Shown piece after piece: positions 1 through 9,293 of a stretch of DNA of 64,000 nt (position 1 is the first letter of the stretch; each line of letters starts with the position of its first letter). Location: contig NC_081142.1 of the NCBI RefSeq assembly GCF_958295425.1, forward strand, positions 24,650,469-24,714,468. The letters run 5' to 3'. Made by a program: the position numbers and the translations under genes. The notes under the pieces are model-generated. The model made no database searches, was not told the origin of the DNA, and saw nothing but the letters and a program-made list of their open reading frames with translations. Origin of the DNA: Solea solea (lineage: Eukaryota; Chordata; Actinopteri; Pleuronectiformes; Soleidae).

Positions 1-200
1 ATATATATATATGTATATATATTTACATATATATAAATATATATTTACATATATATAAATATATATTTACATATATATAAATATATCATATATATATATA
101 TACATATATATCTATATATACATATACATACAGTATATACATATACATATATATGTATATATAATATATAGACTGTGTGTGTATATGTATATAAATAAAT
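1..200. repeat. AT-rich simple repeat
   Basis: Alternating TA runs with interspersed ATTTACATATATATAAAT units that recur about every 20-24 bases between 20 and 95. No coding content. The sequence continues off the left edge, so its true length is unknown. Confidence 0.9.
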
Positions 201-814
201 AAATGGAGACATTCATACTTCACCTAACCTGTGTGAACAGTGTTTCCAGCGCAGGTTCATTATCTTCACATTCTACATCATATATAAGAAAATCATGCTG
301 ATCTTTAGATATTTATTTTGTCATCTGATGAAATAAGTCAGATAAATTAATAAATGACAGTTTTGTCCATAAAATCACATCATTTCACCGATGATAATTA
401 TGTAAAAACAAACGTCTTTGTTGAAACCTCAAAGCATCATTTACTGATCGATCATGAATCACCTTCAGATTCGACGTCATATCTCACAGAATTAAAGGTC
501 GACTGCGATGTTTTTGACATATTTTTGTCCATCTGATGAAATTAAACAGCTAAATAATAAAGGATTCACTTAAACACCTGTTTATGGAAAAACACATCAT
601 AGTAGTTCACTGATATATAATAAAAATGTCAATACCCATCAAAGAAACAACGTTTTCTCCGTTTATTTAGTTTCTGAGAACAACTTAAAGCCTAAATAAT
701 AATAATGATGATCAGTCAGAAAGCGTCAACGAGTCGACTCAAAGAATCAACATTAGATTTTTGCCTGATTGTGAAAAATTAATGAATCATAAAAACAAAA
801 GCAAACACAGAAAC

Positions 815-818
<4 letters not shown>
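201..818. repeat. AT-rich intronic DNA with degenerate direct repeat
   Basis: Two degraded copies of a roughly 200-base segment follow each other. Both contain TTTTGTC(C)ATCTGATGAAAT near their start (about 316 and 524), followed by AAATCACATCATT-like and CACTGAT/CACCGAT blocks. The 60-codon open frame across the first copy has no recognisable domain and is not called as a gene. Confidence 0.45.
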
Positions 819-846
<28 letters not shown>

Positions 847-923
847 TGGTTTGCTTGTTTGTTTGTGTGAAGTTTTCTGTTTTTTTTTTGCAGGAACTTG
901 GATTCTAAAAATAAACGCAGCAG

Positions 924-957
<34 letters not shown>
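819..957. repeat. (ATG)n and (TG)n microsatellites
   Basis: About nine ATG triplets lie at 819-845, and an uninterrupted TG run lies at 927-955. The open frame that crosses both is a product of the repeats (poly-Met, then Cys-Val). Confidence 0.95.
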
Positions 958-1452
958 TAAAGCCGCTAACAGGCCTTTATCGGGGAGCGAGGGGAAATAT
1001 GCTGGTGCCAGATTAGAGCCCAGACTCTGCCAAGGTTATAAACAGCGTGTTATCTGTGTAATCCACGCTCTATCAGCAGCCAAACACATGGACCACACAG
1101 CACTCACAGTCAGTGGAGCGAGAGCGCGGAGACGGGGACATAAAAAGACACTCTGTTGTTGTGGACATCGCACCGTCTTCCATGTCGCCGGCCAACACTC
1201 ACAAAAGACCAACCCGTGACCTTTTGGGCGGCGCGACACCTGCTGCTCCCTGTTCCCCCGGGCGGGCGACTCACCTGCAGGAATCTATTAAACACGCCGT
1301 TCACACCATTCATCCTTTTAATCCATTCACTCGTTGGTGTCAGTGGACCCTGCAGAGCGCCAGAGGTCACATGACTCAGCTTCTATGAAAGTGCACTGCC
1401 ACTTTAAATCCACGCAGATCCAGAACATGTCTGATCCTTATTACGCCCCCTG
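958..1452. other. Unique intronic DNA, no gene
   Basis: Moderately GC-rich sequence with several overlapping open frames on both strands (about 1036-1390). None has a domain, a consistent start or splice context that I recognise. Nothing else is supportable. Confidence 0.5.
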
Positions 1453-1575
1453 GTGTAGAAGTAGGAGGAGACCACGTATGTCCTGCAGTCCACTGTTGGT
1501 GGACATCATATGACTATATGTCCATCTAATCTGTCTCACTATTAACATGAACAGCAGACATACAGAGAGACAGCA
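1453..1575 (+). repeat. Dispersed repeat A, copy 1
   Basis: A block containing GTAGAAGTAGGAGGAGACC, TGTTGGTGGACAT, GTCTCACTATTAACATGAAC and AGAGAGACAGCA reappears in the same order and orientation at about 29566-29672. The spacing between blocks differs slightly, so this is an old dispersed repeat. Its family is not recognised. Confidence 0.6.
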
Positions 1576-2092
1576 CTGTCTGTCTCACCGTCTCAGTGTC
1601 CATCTCACTGTCTCACTGTCTGTCTCACTGTCTCACCGTCTCAGGGTCCATGACTAAATTAGATTGTGGCAACAGTGAAGTGCAGACTGTCCCACTGTCC
1701 CAATATCAGTCAGTATGGGTCGGTATCGGTCAGTATTGGTTGATACTGGTCAGTATGGGTCACTATCAGTCAGTGTGGGTCAGTATTGGTTGATACTGGT
1801 CAGTATGGGTCAGTATGGGTCGGTATCAGTCAGTGTGGGTCAGTATTGGTCTGATACTGGTCAGTATGGGTCAATATTGGTCTGATACTGGTCAGTATGG
1901 GTCAGTATAGGACTGATACTGGTCAGTATCGGTCAGTATGGGTCAGTGTGGGTCAATATCGGTCCGATACTTGTCAGTATCGGCCTGATACTGGTCAGTA
2001 TGGGTCTGATACTGGTCAGTATGGGTCAGTATCGGTCTGATACTGGTCAGTATCGGTCTGTATGGGTCAGTATCGGTCTGATACTGGTCAAA
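1576..2092 (+). repeat. CACTGTCT and GGTCAGTATG minisatellite
   Basis: A short block of TGTCTCACTGTCTCAC units (1580-1645) is followed by about 390 bases (1701-2090) of a 10-base unit, GGTCAGTATS. Its variants are TCGGTCTGATACT and TTGGTTGATACT, giving 20-31-base compound units. The 80-residue frame over it (GQYRSDTG-type repeats) is a repeat artefact. Confidence 0.9.
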
Positions 2093-2317
2093 ATCACTGT
2101 ATTGGATATTGGACAGACAAAAATCCTGTATTTGTGGCGTGCTTCACTCTGTAAAAAATGTAAAGAAAAATCAGCAAAAGCGTTTTAGCCGAGTCATGTT
2201 TGGGCTGTTTATCTGTGACACAGTTTAAAGAGAATGATGACTCAGCACAGTTTGTGATTTCAGACACAATAAATGTGAGGTTTACGACTTGAGTAGTTGT
2301 GTTTTTGACGTGTGTTT
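2093..2317. other. Unique AT-rich intronic DNA
   Basis: No gene, RNA or recognised repeat is visible between the minisatellite and dispersed repeat B. Confidence 0.4.
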
Positions 2318-2405
2318 GTCTCATCTGCATAGAAACAAACCATGATGTTAAAAAGTGTAAATCATGTGTTTTTCACTTCAGACGCAGCAGCAGAACATGA
2401 AAGTA
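2318..2405 (+). repeat. Dispersed repeat B, copy 1
   Basis: It carries TCATCTGCATAGAAACAAAC, then GTGTAAATCATGTGTTTTTC and GCAGCAGCAGAACATGAAA. The same three blocks in order occur at 4205-4305. The first block alone recurs at about 4066 and 17948. Confidence 0.6.
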
Positions 2406-2931
2406 AATAAGACTAACTTTTATTCTTGTTACTCGTGTGTTTTCATGTTTTCAGGCCTGTTTAATTTGGATTTATTTTGCTGTTTTTGTTGACCATAACT
2501 ATTAACACACATTATTATGATGATGATGTTCCACTCTACCTTCTTCTTCGTTGGTGTCGCATTATTGCTCTTTCCCGCACCTCTTGGACTTTAAATGTGT
2601 TTATGATGAACGTGGGTTTATTTAATTGTTGTGGTTCAGTAAAGGAGAGGAACTTTGTATGTTTGTATATTTCTGTTTAATGAGGAAAATAAACGGGGAA
2701 AAAAATGTGCATTTTTGTGCGTTTAAGTGAAATAATACAGAAGAGACCACTGGACTGAAGCAAATGTCATTCAATTAAATGAACAGTTAAAGTTATGATG
2801 ATTTGCTGGCTAGTGTTTGACGTGTAAACAAAGCAAAAACTCTCTCTGTGGTTGTTCTCGTGGCACAGTTTTGACACCGTGTTGTAAGAACACGGTGCTT
2901 TCACCTCCTCCTCCTCCTCCTCCTCCTCAGA
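2406..2931. other. AT-rich intronic DNA ending in (TCC)n
   Basis: Unremarkable AT-rich sequence. A TCC triplet run lies at about 2905-2930. No gene is visible. Confidence 0.5.
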
Positions 2932-3960
2932 CGTGAGCCGTAACGAGCGGCAGCTCCCGCGCTAATGAGGACGGAGGTAAATCTGGGAGAGAGTTACTTC
3001 CTCTCCTCTCCGTCACTACGACGACGACTGTCTCCTCACATCAGCAGACGGCTGAGCTGTGATCTGAATTCCTCTGCCTTCATAAAAAATTCAGGCCTTA
3101 TTGACTCCCTACTTTGGTTTCCCTGCAGAGAGAGTCCTCCTCCTCCTCCTCCTCCTCCTCCTCCTCCTCCTCCTTTTAAATTCTGTTCTTGTGGCTGAGG
3201 ATGCACACCTGCCTCAGGAGGAGAGAGAAACTCTTTTATAGCCTTTTCCCCCCTGAAGCACAGCTCCATCACACGCGCCTCGTCGTTCCACACGATGACC
3301 CTTTCAAAAATAAAAGTCTCGTCTCTCCGTTTACCTGAAATAAAAACCAGCACAGAGCCAGTTGTGCTTTTACTAATCACTCAGCTGTTGTGCACCGGCG
3401 AGGTCAGCCGGGGATTATCACCATTATAAAATGCTACATCACATCTGCTGCGCTAAATATTGATAGATCATGTTCCTTTTTATTCCAGCAGCTGTTACCT
3501 GCTCTTTTACTGCTCGTCGTCGCCGCCGCTGCGTTCCCGCCCCGCGGCTTGGTCTCTCGCTCTCGCTCTCATATACAATATTTCACACAAAAGGGCAGGA
3601 AGTCTAATAAATCCCTGCTTTTATATACTGCCCCCACATTTCCACGTCCTGTTCAATAAAGTTTTAAATGTCATGAAGGACCTATAACGTAGACTGTAAA
3701 AACCATACACTCCTCTGTCCCTTATCTTTTTATCCAATAAAGTTTTATATCTTTGAATCAACTATAAAATGCTTTGGAAACTGTCAACAAGGGGATAATT
3801 GGCCGACTTTATCGCCACAGTGATACTTCCCCGCGGGCTGCTTCCTCTTTTCTGACAGTAAATGAGAAAACGGTGCAACACAAACAGTCAATAATCCAGA
3901 GAGCTCCGGATTATCTCCTTAATGAGTCTGCAGGAGACTGTTGAGGCTCCGTCTACCAGA
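2932..3960. promoter_or_regulatory. Candidate conserved non-coding cluster
   Basis: The stretch is low in repeats apart from a (TCC)n run at 3136-3174 and unusually balanced in composition. It has many ATTA/TAAT, ATCAAT and TGACAG-type cores, for example CTGACAGTAAATGAGAA near 3853 and GGATTATCTCCTTAATGAG near 3908, with GATTATC/ATTATAAAATGC segments. Embedded in the long first part of a PBX gene, this looks like enhancer-type sequence. Conservation was not tested, so the regulatory reading is inference. Confidence 0.3.
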
Positions 3961-4204
3961 TTAACACGTATAGATTAAAACTGCAATTATTAGTCAATGA
4001 ATATGGTTTGAATTTTGTTTTAAATGAAGTGAATATTTTCCAGTTTGTGATGATTGTGAAGAGGAAAATATCATCTGCATAGAAACGAACAACAGCAATA
4101 ATAATAACGATGATAAAAAGCTAAAGGTGGATGAACTGAAACTGCAATATTTGTTGTGTTCTGTATATACAAGCTCTGTTTTCAAAGACTTTCTCATTCC
4201 AGAG
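3961..4204 (+). repeat. AT-rich DNA with dispersed repeat B fragment
   Basis: ATCATCTGCATAGAAACGAAC at about 4069 matches the head of dispersed repeat B, without its second and third blocks. The remainder is AT-rich and shows no gene. Confidence 0.4.
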
Positions 4205-4310
4205 TGATTATCATCTGCATAGCAAAGATCAAATATGACACAAAGATAGAGAGTGCGTGTAAATCATGTGTTGTTGAAGTTAGAGGCAGCAGCACAGCAT
4301 GAAACTCAAT
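4205..4310 (+). repeat. Dispersed repeat B, copy 2
   Basis: TATCATCTGCATAGCAAAGA, GTGTAAATCATGTGTTGTTG and GCAGCAGCACAGCATGAAA follow in the same order as at 2318-2405. The two copies are separated by about 1.9 kb and have diverged by point changes. Confidence 0.6.
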
Positions 4311-5303
4311 CATCTCCATTATCACATCATGGGAATAAATATGTTGTTAGCCTTTTTAAAAGGTTTTCCTGTTACTTCCTGTTATGGAGCAAACTAATGA
4401 AAAATGATCTTTAAAACATGACTTTGGCCTCGTACGACCAGGAACCTGTGCTTTCTGTGTGAGGGAGAGTTGCATATAGCAGCTTTAAGTGGAGACACAC
4501 TTTATTATGACGGCAAAACACACACACACACACACACACACACGAACACGCACTCACAGAGCAGCAGAGGTGACATGATTATGTTCATTTATTGTCACCA
4601 ATAAAATTATTATAACAATAATAATAATAATGATAATAATAAATAATACATTAATAAATAATAATAATGCTTCAAATGAAAAACACTGGATTCTCTAATT
4701 GCTGATTATAATCTGTTCTGTTATTCTATTTATTTCAGGGTTTACTCATCGCTGTATTCTTTAAACCGTGTAACAAATATATAACAGCTAAAATGAAGCA
4801 TTTTTGGATGGTTTCAGATTTGACATTTTAATCTGTCTGATATCAAATCCACTGATTGTTCTGATCACTGGTCAAAATGATACTCACTCATAAATATCAA
4901 TTATTTATGATAATTATGTTGGATTTCGTAAAGATGAAAACATATTAACTCCAGTTATAAAATGATATTATTATAAATGAAGTAATAATAATAGTGTCAC
5001 TTTTAAAACAAACTATTAAACTGACACTTAACAGCACCTTTTCATGTATGATACTGATATTAATAATATGAATAATAAAGTATGAGTCATAGTCAACACA
5101 ACGATATTTCAAGAACATTAGTAATAATATTTCATTTTCATCATCATCATTAATGACAGCATGGATAAAAACATTCAGTGTGTTTCCATGTTTCTCCCGT
5201 GAGATAAAGACTTCTATCATTTTTATCATATATGTTCACACTGAAGTGAATCTGTGTCACAGTTTCTGCATCATCTCATATAATCTGCACGCAACTTTTA
5301 TTC
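4311..5303. other. AT-rich intronic DNA with (CA)n and (AAT)n
   Basis: A CA run lies at 4517-4543 and an AATAAT-type run lies at about 4608-4670. The rest is highly AT-rich with short frames only. No gene is visible. Confidence 0.6.
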
Positions 5304-5444
5304 AGAACAACTAACGGTTATTTTCATAATCGATTCATCTGTCGATTATTTTCTCGATTAATCGTTTGGTCCATAAAATATCACAAAAACCTTAAAAAAT
5401 GTTGATCGTGTTCGTCAAACCTGGAAATGTTGATGTTCTCACAA
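5304..5444 (+). mobile_element. hAT-like MITE, left part (split by BEL insertion)
   Basis: AACTAACGGTTATTTTCATA, then AATCGATTCATCTGTCGATT, TCTCGATTAATCGTTTGGTC and CATAAAATATCAC. This is the typical order of a very common teleost non-autonomous element of hAT type, whose ends read TAGGGCTGCAAC-like. It stops exactly at the BEL LTR and resumes at 12846. The CACAA preceding the LTR (5440-5444) is one half of the BEL target duplication. Confidence 0.7.
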
Positions 5445-5766
5445 TGTAGTGACTTGTTCTTAAAATAAAAAACAACAAAACGAACCTAAGCCACTTGAGG
5501 GGGCTGCTGTACTGGTACTTGTAGTAGTTGACGCGTTGTCTTCCGGGTCCAATGAATGAATTACACACAAGATCGTCGTATGCAATCACCAACATTTATT
5601 TGTCTAACAAACGGACAGCGGAAGCGACGATGACGGTCAAAAAACTTTGTGCTTCCCCAGTCAGCAGCACACCTGCCGAGTAATTACCTCTTGCTCTTAT
5701 TTAACACCTTCCTGCCCAGTGCAGAGCGCCACCTACTGTGGCCTTCAATTAGGTATGGCTCTAACA
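5445..5766 (-). repeat. 3' LTR of BEL/Pao element
   Basis: 322 bases. In element sense it starts TGTTAGAGCC and ends CACTACA (TG...CA). I compared it with 12524-12845 by eye and found no difference. On the minus strand it holds ACAAATAAATG (about 5596), a usable poly(A) signal in sense with the host gene. Confidence 0.96.
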
Positions 5767-5924
5767 CACCGGCCCCTAATCGTAAATGACAACAGACATT
5801 ACAATTACCTTCACATTAAATTACAGAGCCATAACACCAGTAATACACACAAATTGTACCAAGCAATGCCCAATATTTGTACACATAACCTGGTTTCACT
5901 GAGAGGTCAACATAAATGTCAACA
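5767..5924 (-). other. Element 3' untranslated region with probable polypurine tract
   Basis: This is the space between the pol stop and the 3' LTR. Read on the minus strand, the last bases before the LTR are TTAGGGGCCGGTG. The purine-rich AGGGGCCGG is where plus-strand DNA synthesis would be primed. The tract is short, so the assignment rests mainly on position. Confidence 0.55.
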
Positions 5925-8900
5925 TTAACAACTTGCAGCTTCCTGCAATAGGCATAGCTTAGTGACGGGTCTTTCCAAGATGTTTGTCTTCGTCTGGAGA
6001 CGCACAGAGCGTACCAGACCCTTCTTGTCGGGAAAGGTTTCCACAACTCTGCCAAGAAGCCAAGATCCACGTGGAGCAGCAGAATCCATCACAACAACAA
6101 TATCTCCAGGAACAAAATTTCTCCTTTTTTGATTCCATTTTTGGCGTTCTTGAAGCAGAGGAAGGTACTCCTGTACCCATCTTTTCCAGAACAGATCCGC
6201 GATGTATTGGACTTGCCGCCATCTCCTCTTCACATACACATCATCCTTACTAAATAATCCAGGTGATAAGACTGGTTTCCCTTTCATCAGGAGAATGTGA
6301 TTAGGAGTGAGTGGTTCAAGATCAGTGGGATCATCAGAGAGCTTAGTGAGGGGGCGACCATTCAATATAGCCTCAACCTCACACAAGACGGTGTGGAGCC
6401 CATCATCATCCAGAGTTTGCTGATTTAACACAGAGGTGAGAACTTTCCTTACCATACGAATGACCCGTTCCCAGACACCACCATGGTGTGATGCTGCAGG
6501 GGGGTTAAATCTCCACTGGATGCCATCTTGCAATAGCACTCTCTGTATCTGCTTGTGATTTAGAGATGCAAGTGCTCCTCTCAGTTCTTTTTCAGCTCCC
6601 ACAAAGTTTGTACCATTATCTGAGCGCATAGAAGATACCTGTCCTCTTCGGCTGATGAACCTTCGTAACGCATTAATACATGCATCAGTATCCAATGATG
6701 AAGCTACTTCCAAATGAACAGCTCTGCTTGCAAAACAGGTAAAGATGACACCATAACGTTTACACACACCTCGACCTCTCTTCACCTCTAAAGGCCCAAA
6801 GTAATCTACTCCCACATTTGTGAAGGGAGGGAGATCGGGAAGGAGCCTTTCCTTTGGTAGGTCCGCCATTTTTTGCTCACCCAACTTCCCTTTGTATCGT
6901 CTGCAGAAGCTGCATTGTGATATGATTTTTCTCACAGCTGAAGTGGCGCTTGTTATCCAGAACCTTTTTCGCAACTTTGACAGCGTATGATTTCTTCCAC
7001 CGTGGCCAACTTGTTGGTGCATGTGTCTTAATATGAGTGTGGAGATGTGTTGATCTTTTGACAAGATGAGTGGATGCTTTACCTCTTCTGGTAAAGCTGC
7101 CTTACTCAATCGGCCTCCAACTCTCACAAGTCCATCATCCAGACATGGGTCTAGTTTGTAAATAGAACTGTCTCGTGACACACATTTTCCAGCTGATAGG
7201 GCAGCAATCTCCTCTTTGAACCTTTTCTGCTGACTGTAACGAATGATGGAAACTTCAGCATCCAAAAGATTCTCAGCTGACAAAGTTCGACTCATTGCTT
7301 TCTTGGCCCTCTCCATCTCCAGTGACACATGTGATCCAGCTGCATCCCTTCTGTTGATCTCAAGAGCATACAATTCCTTTCTCCTTTGCTTTAACTGCAG
7401 AAGAATCCTCTTCCATTTGAGAAACCATGCAACTGCCACCTTAAGTTTCCTCCAATCAGAGAAGTATAATAGGAGCTGGTCTGTAGCATTAGGGAAATCC
7501 TGAGTAATGATTGTGTTTACTGTGACATCCCTTTTGACCTCTACATCATCGGCTGCAATTGTGGCCTCTGTGATGTCTGAAGGCCAATCCTTTTCTGGGT
7601 CAAAAAGAAACCTTGGGCCTTCAATCCAGCTACCACCATTCAACAGATCTCCAACCTTCATACCTCTAGAGGCGTAGTCAGCAGGGTTGTCTTTGGTGTT
7701 GACGTACCTCCACTGAGACACATGAGTTGCATCTCTGATGGTTGACACCCGATTCGCCACAAATGTGTGGAAACGTCTGTCCTCATTTTTTATATACTTG
7801 AGCACTGAAGTACTATCTGTCCAGAAAGTTGACTGATCCAGTGGCAGCTCCAATTCTGCTCTCAACATCTGATCTACTCGAACGGCGAGGACAGCAGCTG
7901 TAAGCTCCAGACGAGGAATGGTTATCTGTTTCAATGGGGTGACTCTTGCCTTTCCCAGCAAGAAGGAGACATGGACCTGGCCCTCGCTGTTTTCAATTCT
8001 GAGGTAGGTGACAGTGCCAAATCCATCTTCACTGGCATCAGAAAAGTTGTGCAGCTCTGCTTTAATGGGCTGTCCAAAGTGTTTTGGCTTAATGCATCTC
8101 TTCACTTTGAATGAAGTCAACCTTTTCAGATCCTCCAGCCATCCTGTCCACTGATGGCTAATGTCTGCAGGTATGTTGTCATCCCACCCACAACGTCTGC
8201 GACAGAGCTCTTGCAGCATAACCTTTGCTGGCAGTGTCACTGGTGCAAGAAACCCCAAGGGATCATAAACTGAATAGATTATAGACAACAATCCTCTTCT
8301 GCTCTGTGCTTGCTCTTTCACCATCATTTTGAATTTGAACGTGTCCGACTCCACACACCACTGTAGTCCAAGGGCTCTCTCGACTGGAAGCTCATCTCTA
8401 TCCAGATCCAGTTCTTTCCAGTCTTTAGCTCTATGCTCCTCTTCAATGGTTTGCAGCACTGTCCGGCTGTTACTGATCCACTTTGTCAAAGTAAAGCCTC
8501 CCTTTAGGCAGAGGTCCCTAAGAGCTTTAACCATCACAACGGCCTCCTCCTCTGAGGGCAAGCTCTTCAAACAGTCGTCAACATAAAAATTTTGCCTGAC
8601 TGTTTTTACCACCTCTGATGGGAAGTGAGCATTATTGTCTTCTGCTGTCCTCCTGAGTGCATAACTGGCACAACTTGGGGATGAGACTGCGCCAAACAAA
8701 TGAACTGTCATCCGATATTCCACAATCTCTTGGCTCACTTTACCATCAGGCCACCATAGGAAGCGAAGAAAGTCCTTGTCCTCTTCAGCCACTTTAACCT
8801 GGTAGAACATAGACTGAATGTCTCCCATGAACGCTACTGGCTCCTGTCTGAATCTGGCAAGGACTCCTAGCAGTGAACTGGTCAGGTTTGGGCCTTGAAA

Positions 8901-9281
8901 AAGCTGGCTGTTGAGTGAGGCACCTTTAAACTCAGCTGAACAGTCAAACACAACACGTAAGGTACCTTTTCTGGGATGACGCACACCATGATGGGGAATA
9001 TACCAAACTTTTCCATTTTCTCCATCCAGTTGATGTTGAGGCACTTTCTCTGCGTAGCCTTTCCTTATAACATCAGTGAAGAAACTGGTGTATTCCTTAT
9101 GAAACAGTTCATCTTTTCTGAACTTACACTTCAATCCTAGCAGCCTTTGCTTGACCATGCTAAGATTATTGGGAAGAGTGAGCTGCTCTTTCCTGAAGGG
9201 CAAGTTCATACTGTAATGACCATCCTGAAGCTGTGCTGACTCATCCATAATCCTTAAGAATCTGATGTCTTCCCTTGACAT
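5925..9281 (-). CDS. pol: BEL/Pao Pol: reverse transcriptase - RNase H - integrase
   Basis: 1118 codons without an internal stop. The reverse transcriptase has its first catalytic Asp in MGDIQSMF (about residue 154) and the YVDD box at about 233-236. RNase H follows with FSDAS (about D415), RLEL (E459), WTDS (D489) and NPADYASRG (D535). A His-Cys zinc-binding segment (HQQVGHGGRNHT ... CSFC, about 755-793) precedes the integrase core: VDYFGP (D826), SDNGTNF (D888) and GGVWERVIR (E938). The C-terminal 110 residues (WRQVQYIADLFWKRW onward) match the tail usual in BEL/Pao integrases. All key residues are present. The first Met listed is only the first after a UAG. The frame is continuous with gag-pro across that single stop, so expression as Gag-Pol probably needs read-through, unless the stop is a new lesion. 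Confidence 0.95.
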   Translation of the reverse strand: MSREDIRFLRIMDESAQLQDGHYSMNLPFRKEQLTLPNNLSMVKQRLLGLKCKFRKDELFHKEYTSFFTDVIRKGYAEKVPQHQLDGENGKVWYIPHHGVRHPRKGTLRVVFDCSAEFKGASLNSQLFQGPNLTSSLLGVLARFRQEPVAFMGDIQSMFYQVKVAEEDKDFLRFLWWPDGKVSQEIVEYRMTVHLFGAVSSPSCASYALRRTAEDNNAHFPSEVVKTVRQNFYVDDCLKSLPSEEEAVVMVKALRDLCLKGGFTLTKWISNSRTVLQTIEEEHRAKDWKELDLDRDELPVERALGLQWCVESDTFKFKMMVKEQAQSRRGLLSIIYSVYDPLGFLAPVTLPAKVMLQELCRRRCGWDDNIPADISHQWTGWLEDLKRLTSFKVKRCIKPKHFGQPIKAELHNFSDASEDGFGTVTYLRIENSEGQVHVSFLLGKARVTPLKQITIPRLELTAAVLAVRVDQMLRAELELPLDQSTFWTDSTSVLKYIKNEDRRFHTFVANRVSTIRDATHVSQWRYVNTKDNPADYASRGMKVGDLLNGGSWIEGPRFLFDPEKDWPSDITEATIAADDVEVKRDVTVNTIITQDFPNATDQLLLYFSDWRKLKVAVAWFLKWKRILLQLKQRRKELYALEINRRDAAGSHVSLEMERAKKAMSRTLSAENLLDAEVSIIRYSQQKRFKEEIAALSAGKCVSRDSSIYKLDPCLDDGLVRVGGRLSKAALPEEVKHPLILSKDQHISTLILRHMHQQVGHGGRNHTLSKLRKRFWITSATSAVRKIISQCSFCRRYKGKLGEQKMADLPKERLLPDLPPFTNVGVDYFGPLEVKRGRGVCKRYGVIFTCFASRAVHLEVASSLDTDACINALRRFISRRGQVSSMRSDNGTNFVGAEKELRGALASLNHKQIQRVLLQDGIQWRFNPPAASHHGGVWERVIRMVRKVLTSVLNQQTLDDDGLHTVLCEVEAILNGRPLTKLSDDPTDLEPLTPNHILLMKGKPVLSPGLFSKDDVYVKRRWRQVQYIADLFWKRWVQEYLPLLQERQKWNQKRRNFVPGDIVVVMDSAAPRGSWLLGRVVETFPDKKGLVRSVRLQTKTNILERPVTKLCLLQEAASC

Positions 9282-9290
9282 CGCCTTTTC

Positions 9291-9293
9291 CTA
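9291..9293 (-). other. In-frame UAG between gag-pro and pol
   Basis: The only stop codon interrupting an otherwise continuous frame from 12239 to 5925. The codons before it encode NERST, and the codons after it encode EKA and then the Met at 9281. The base after UAG is G. Most BEL/Pao elements encode one uninterrupted polyprotein, so this is either a programmed stop or a nonsense change in this copy. Confidence 0.9.

Noticed and set aside
1036..1390. Overlapping 67-91-codon frames on both strands
   Set aside because: The competing frames show no domain, and the region has no splice or conservation evidence.
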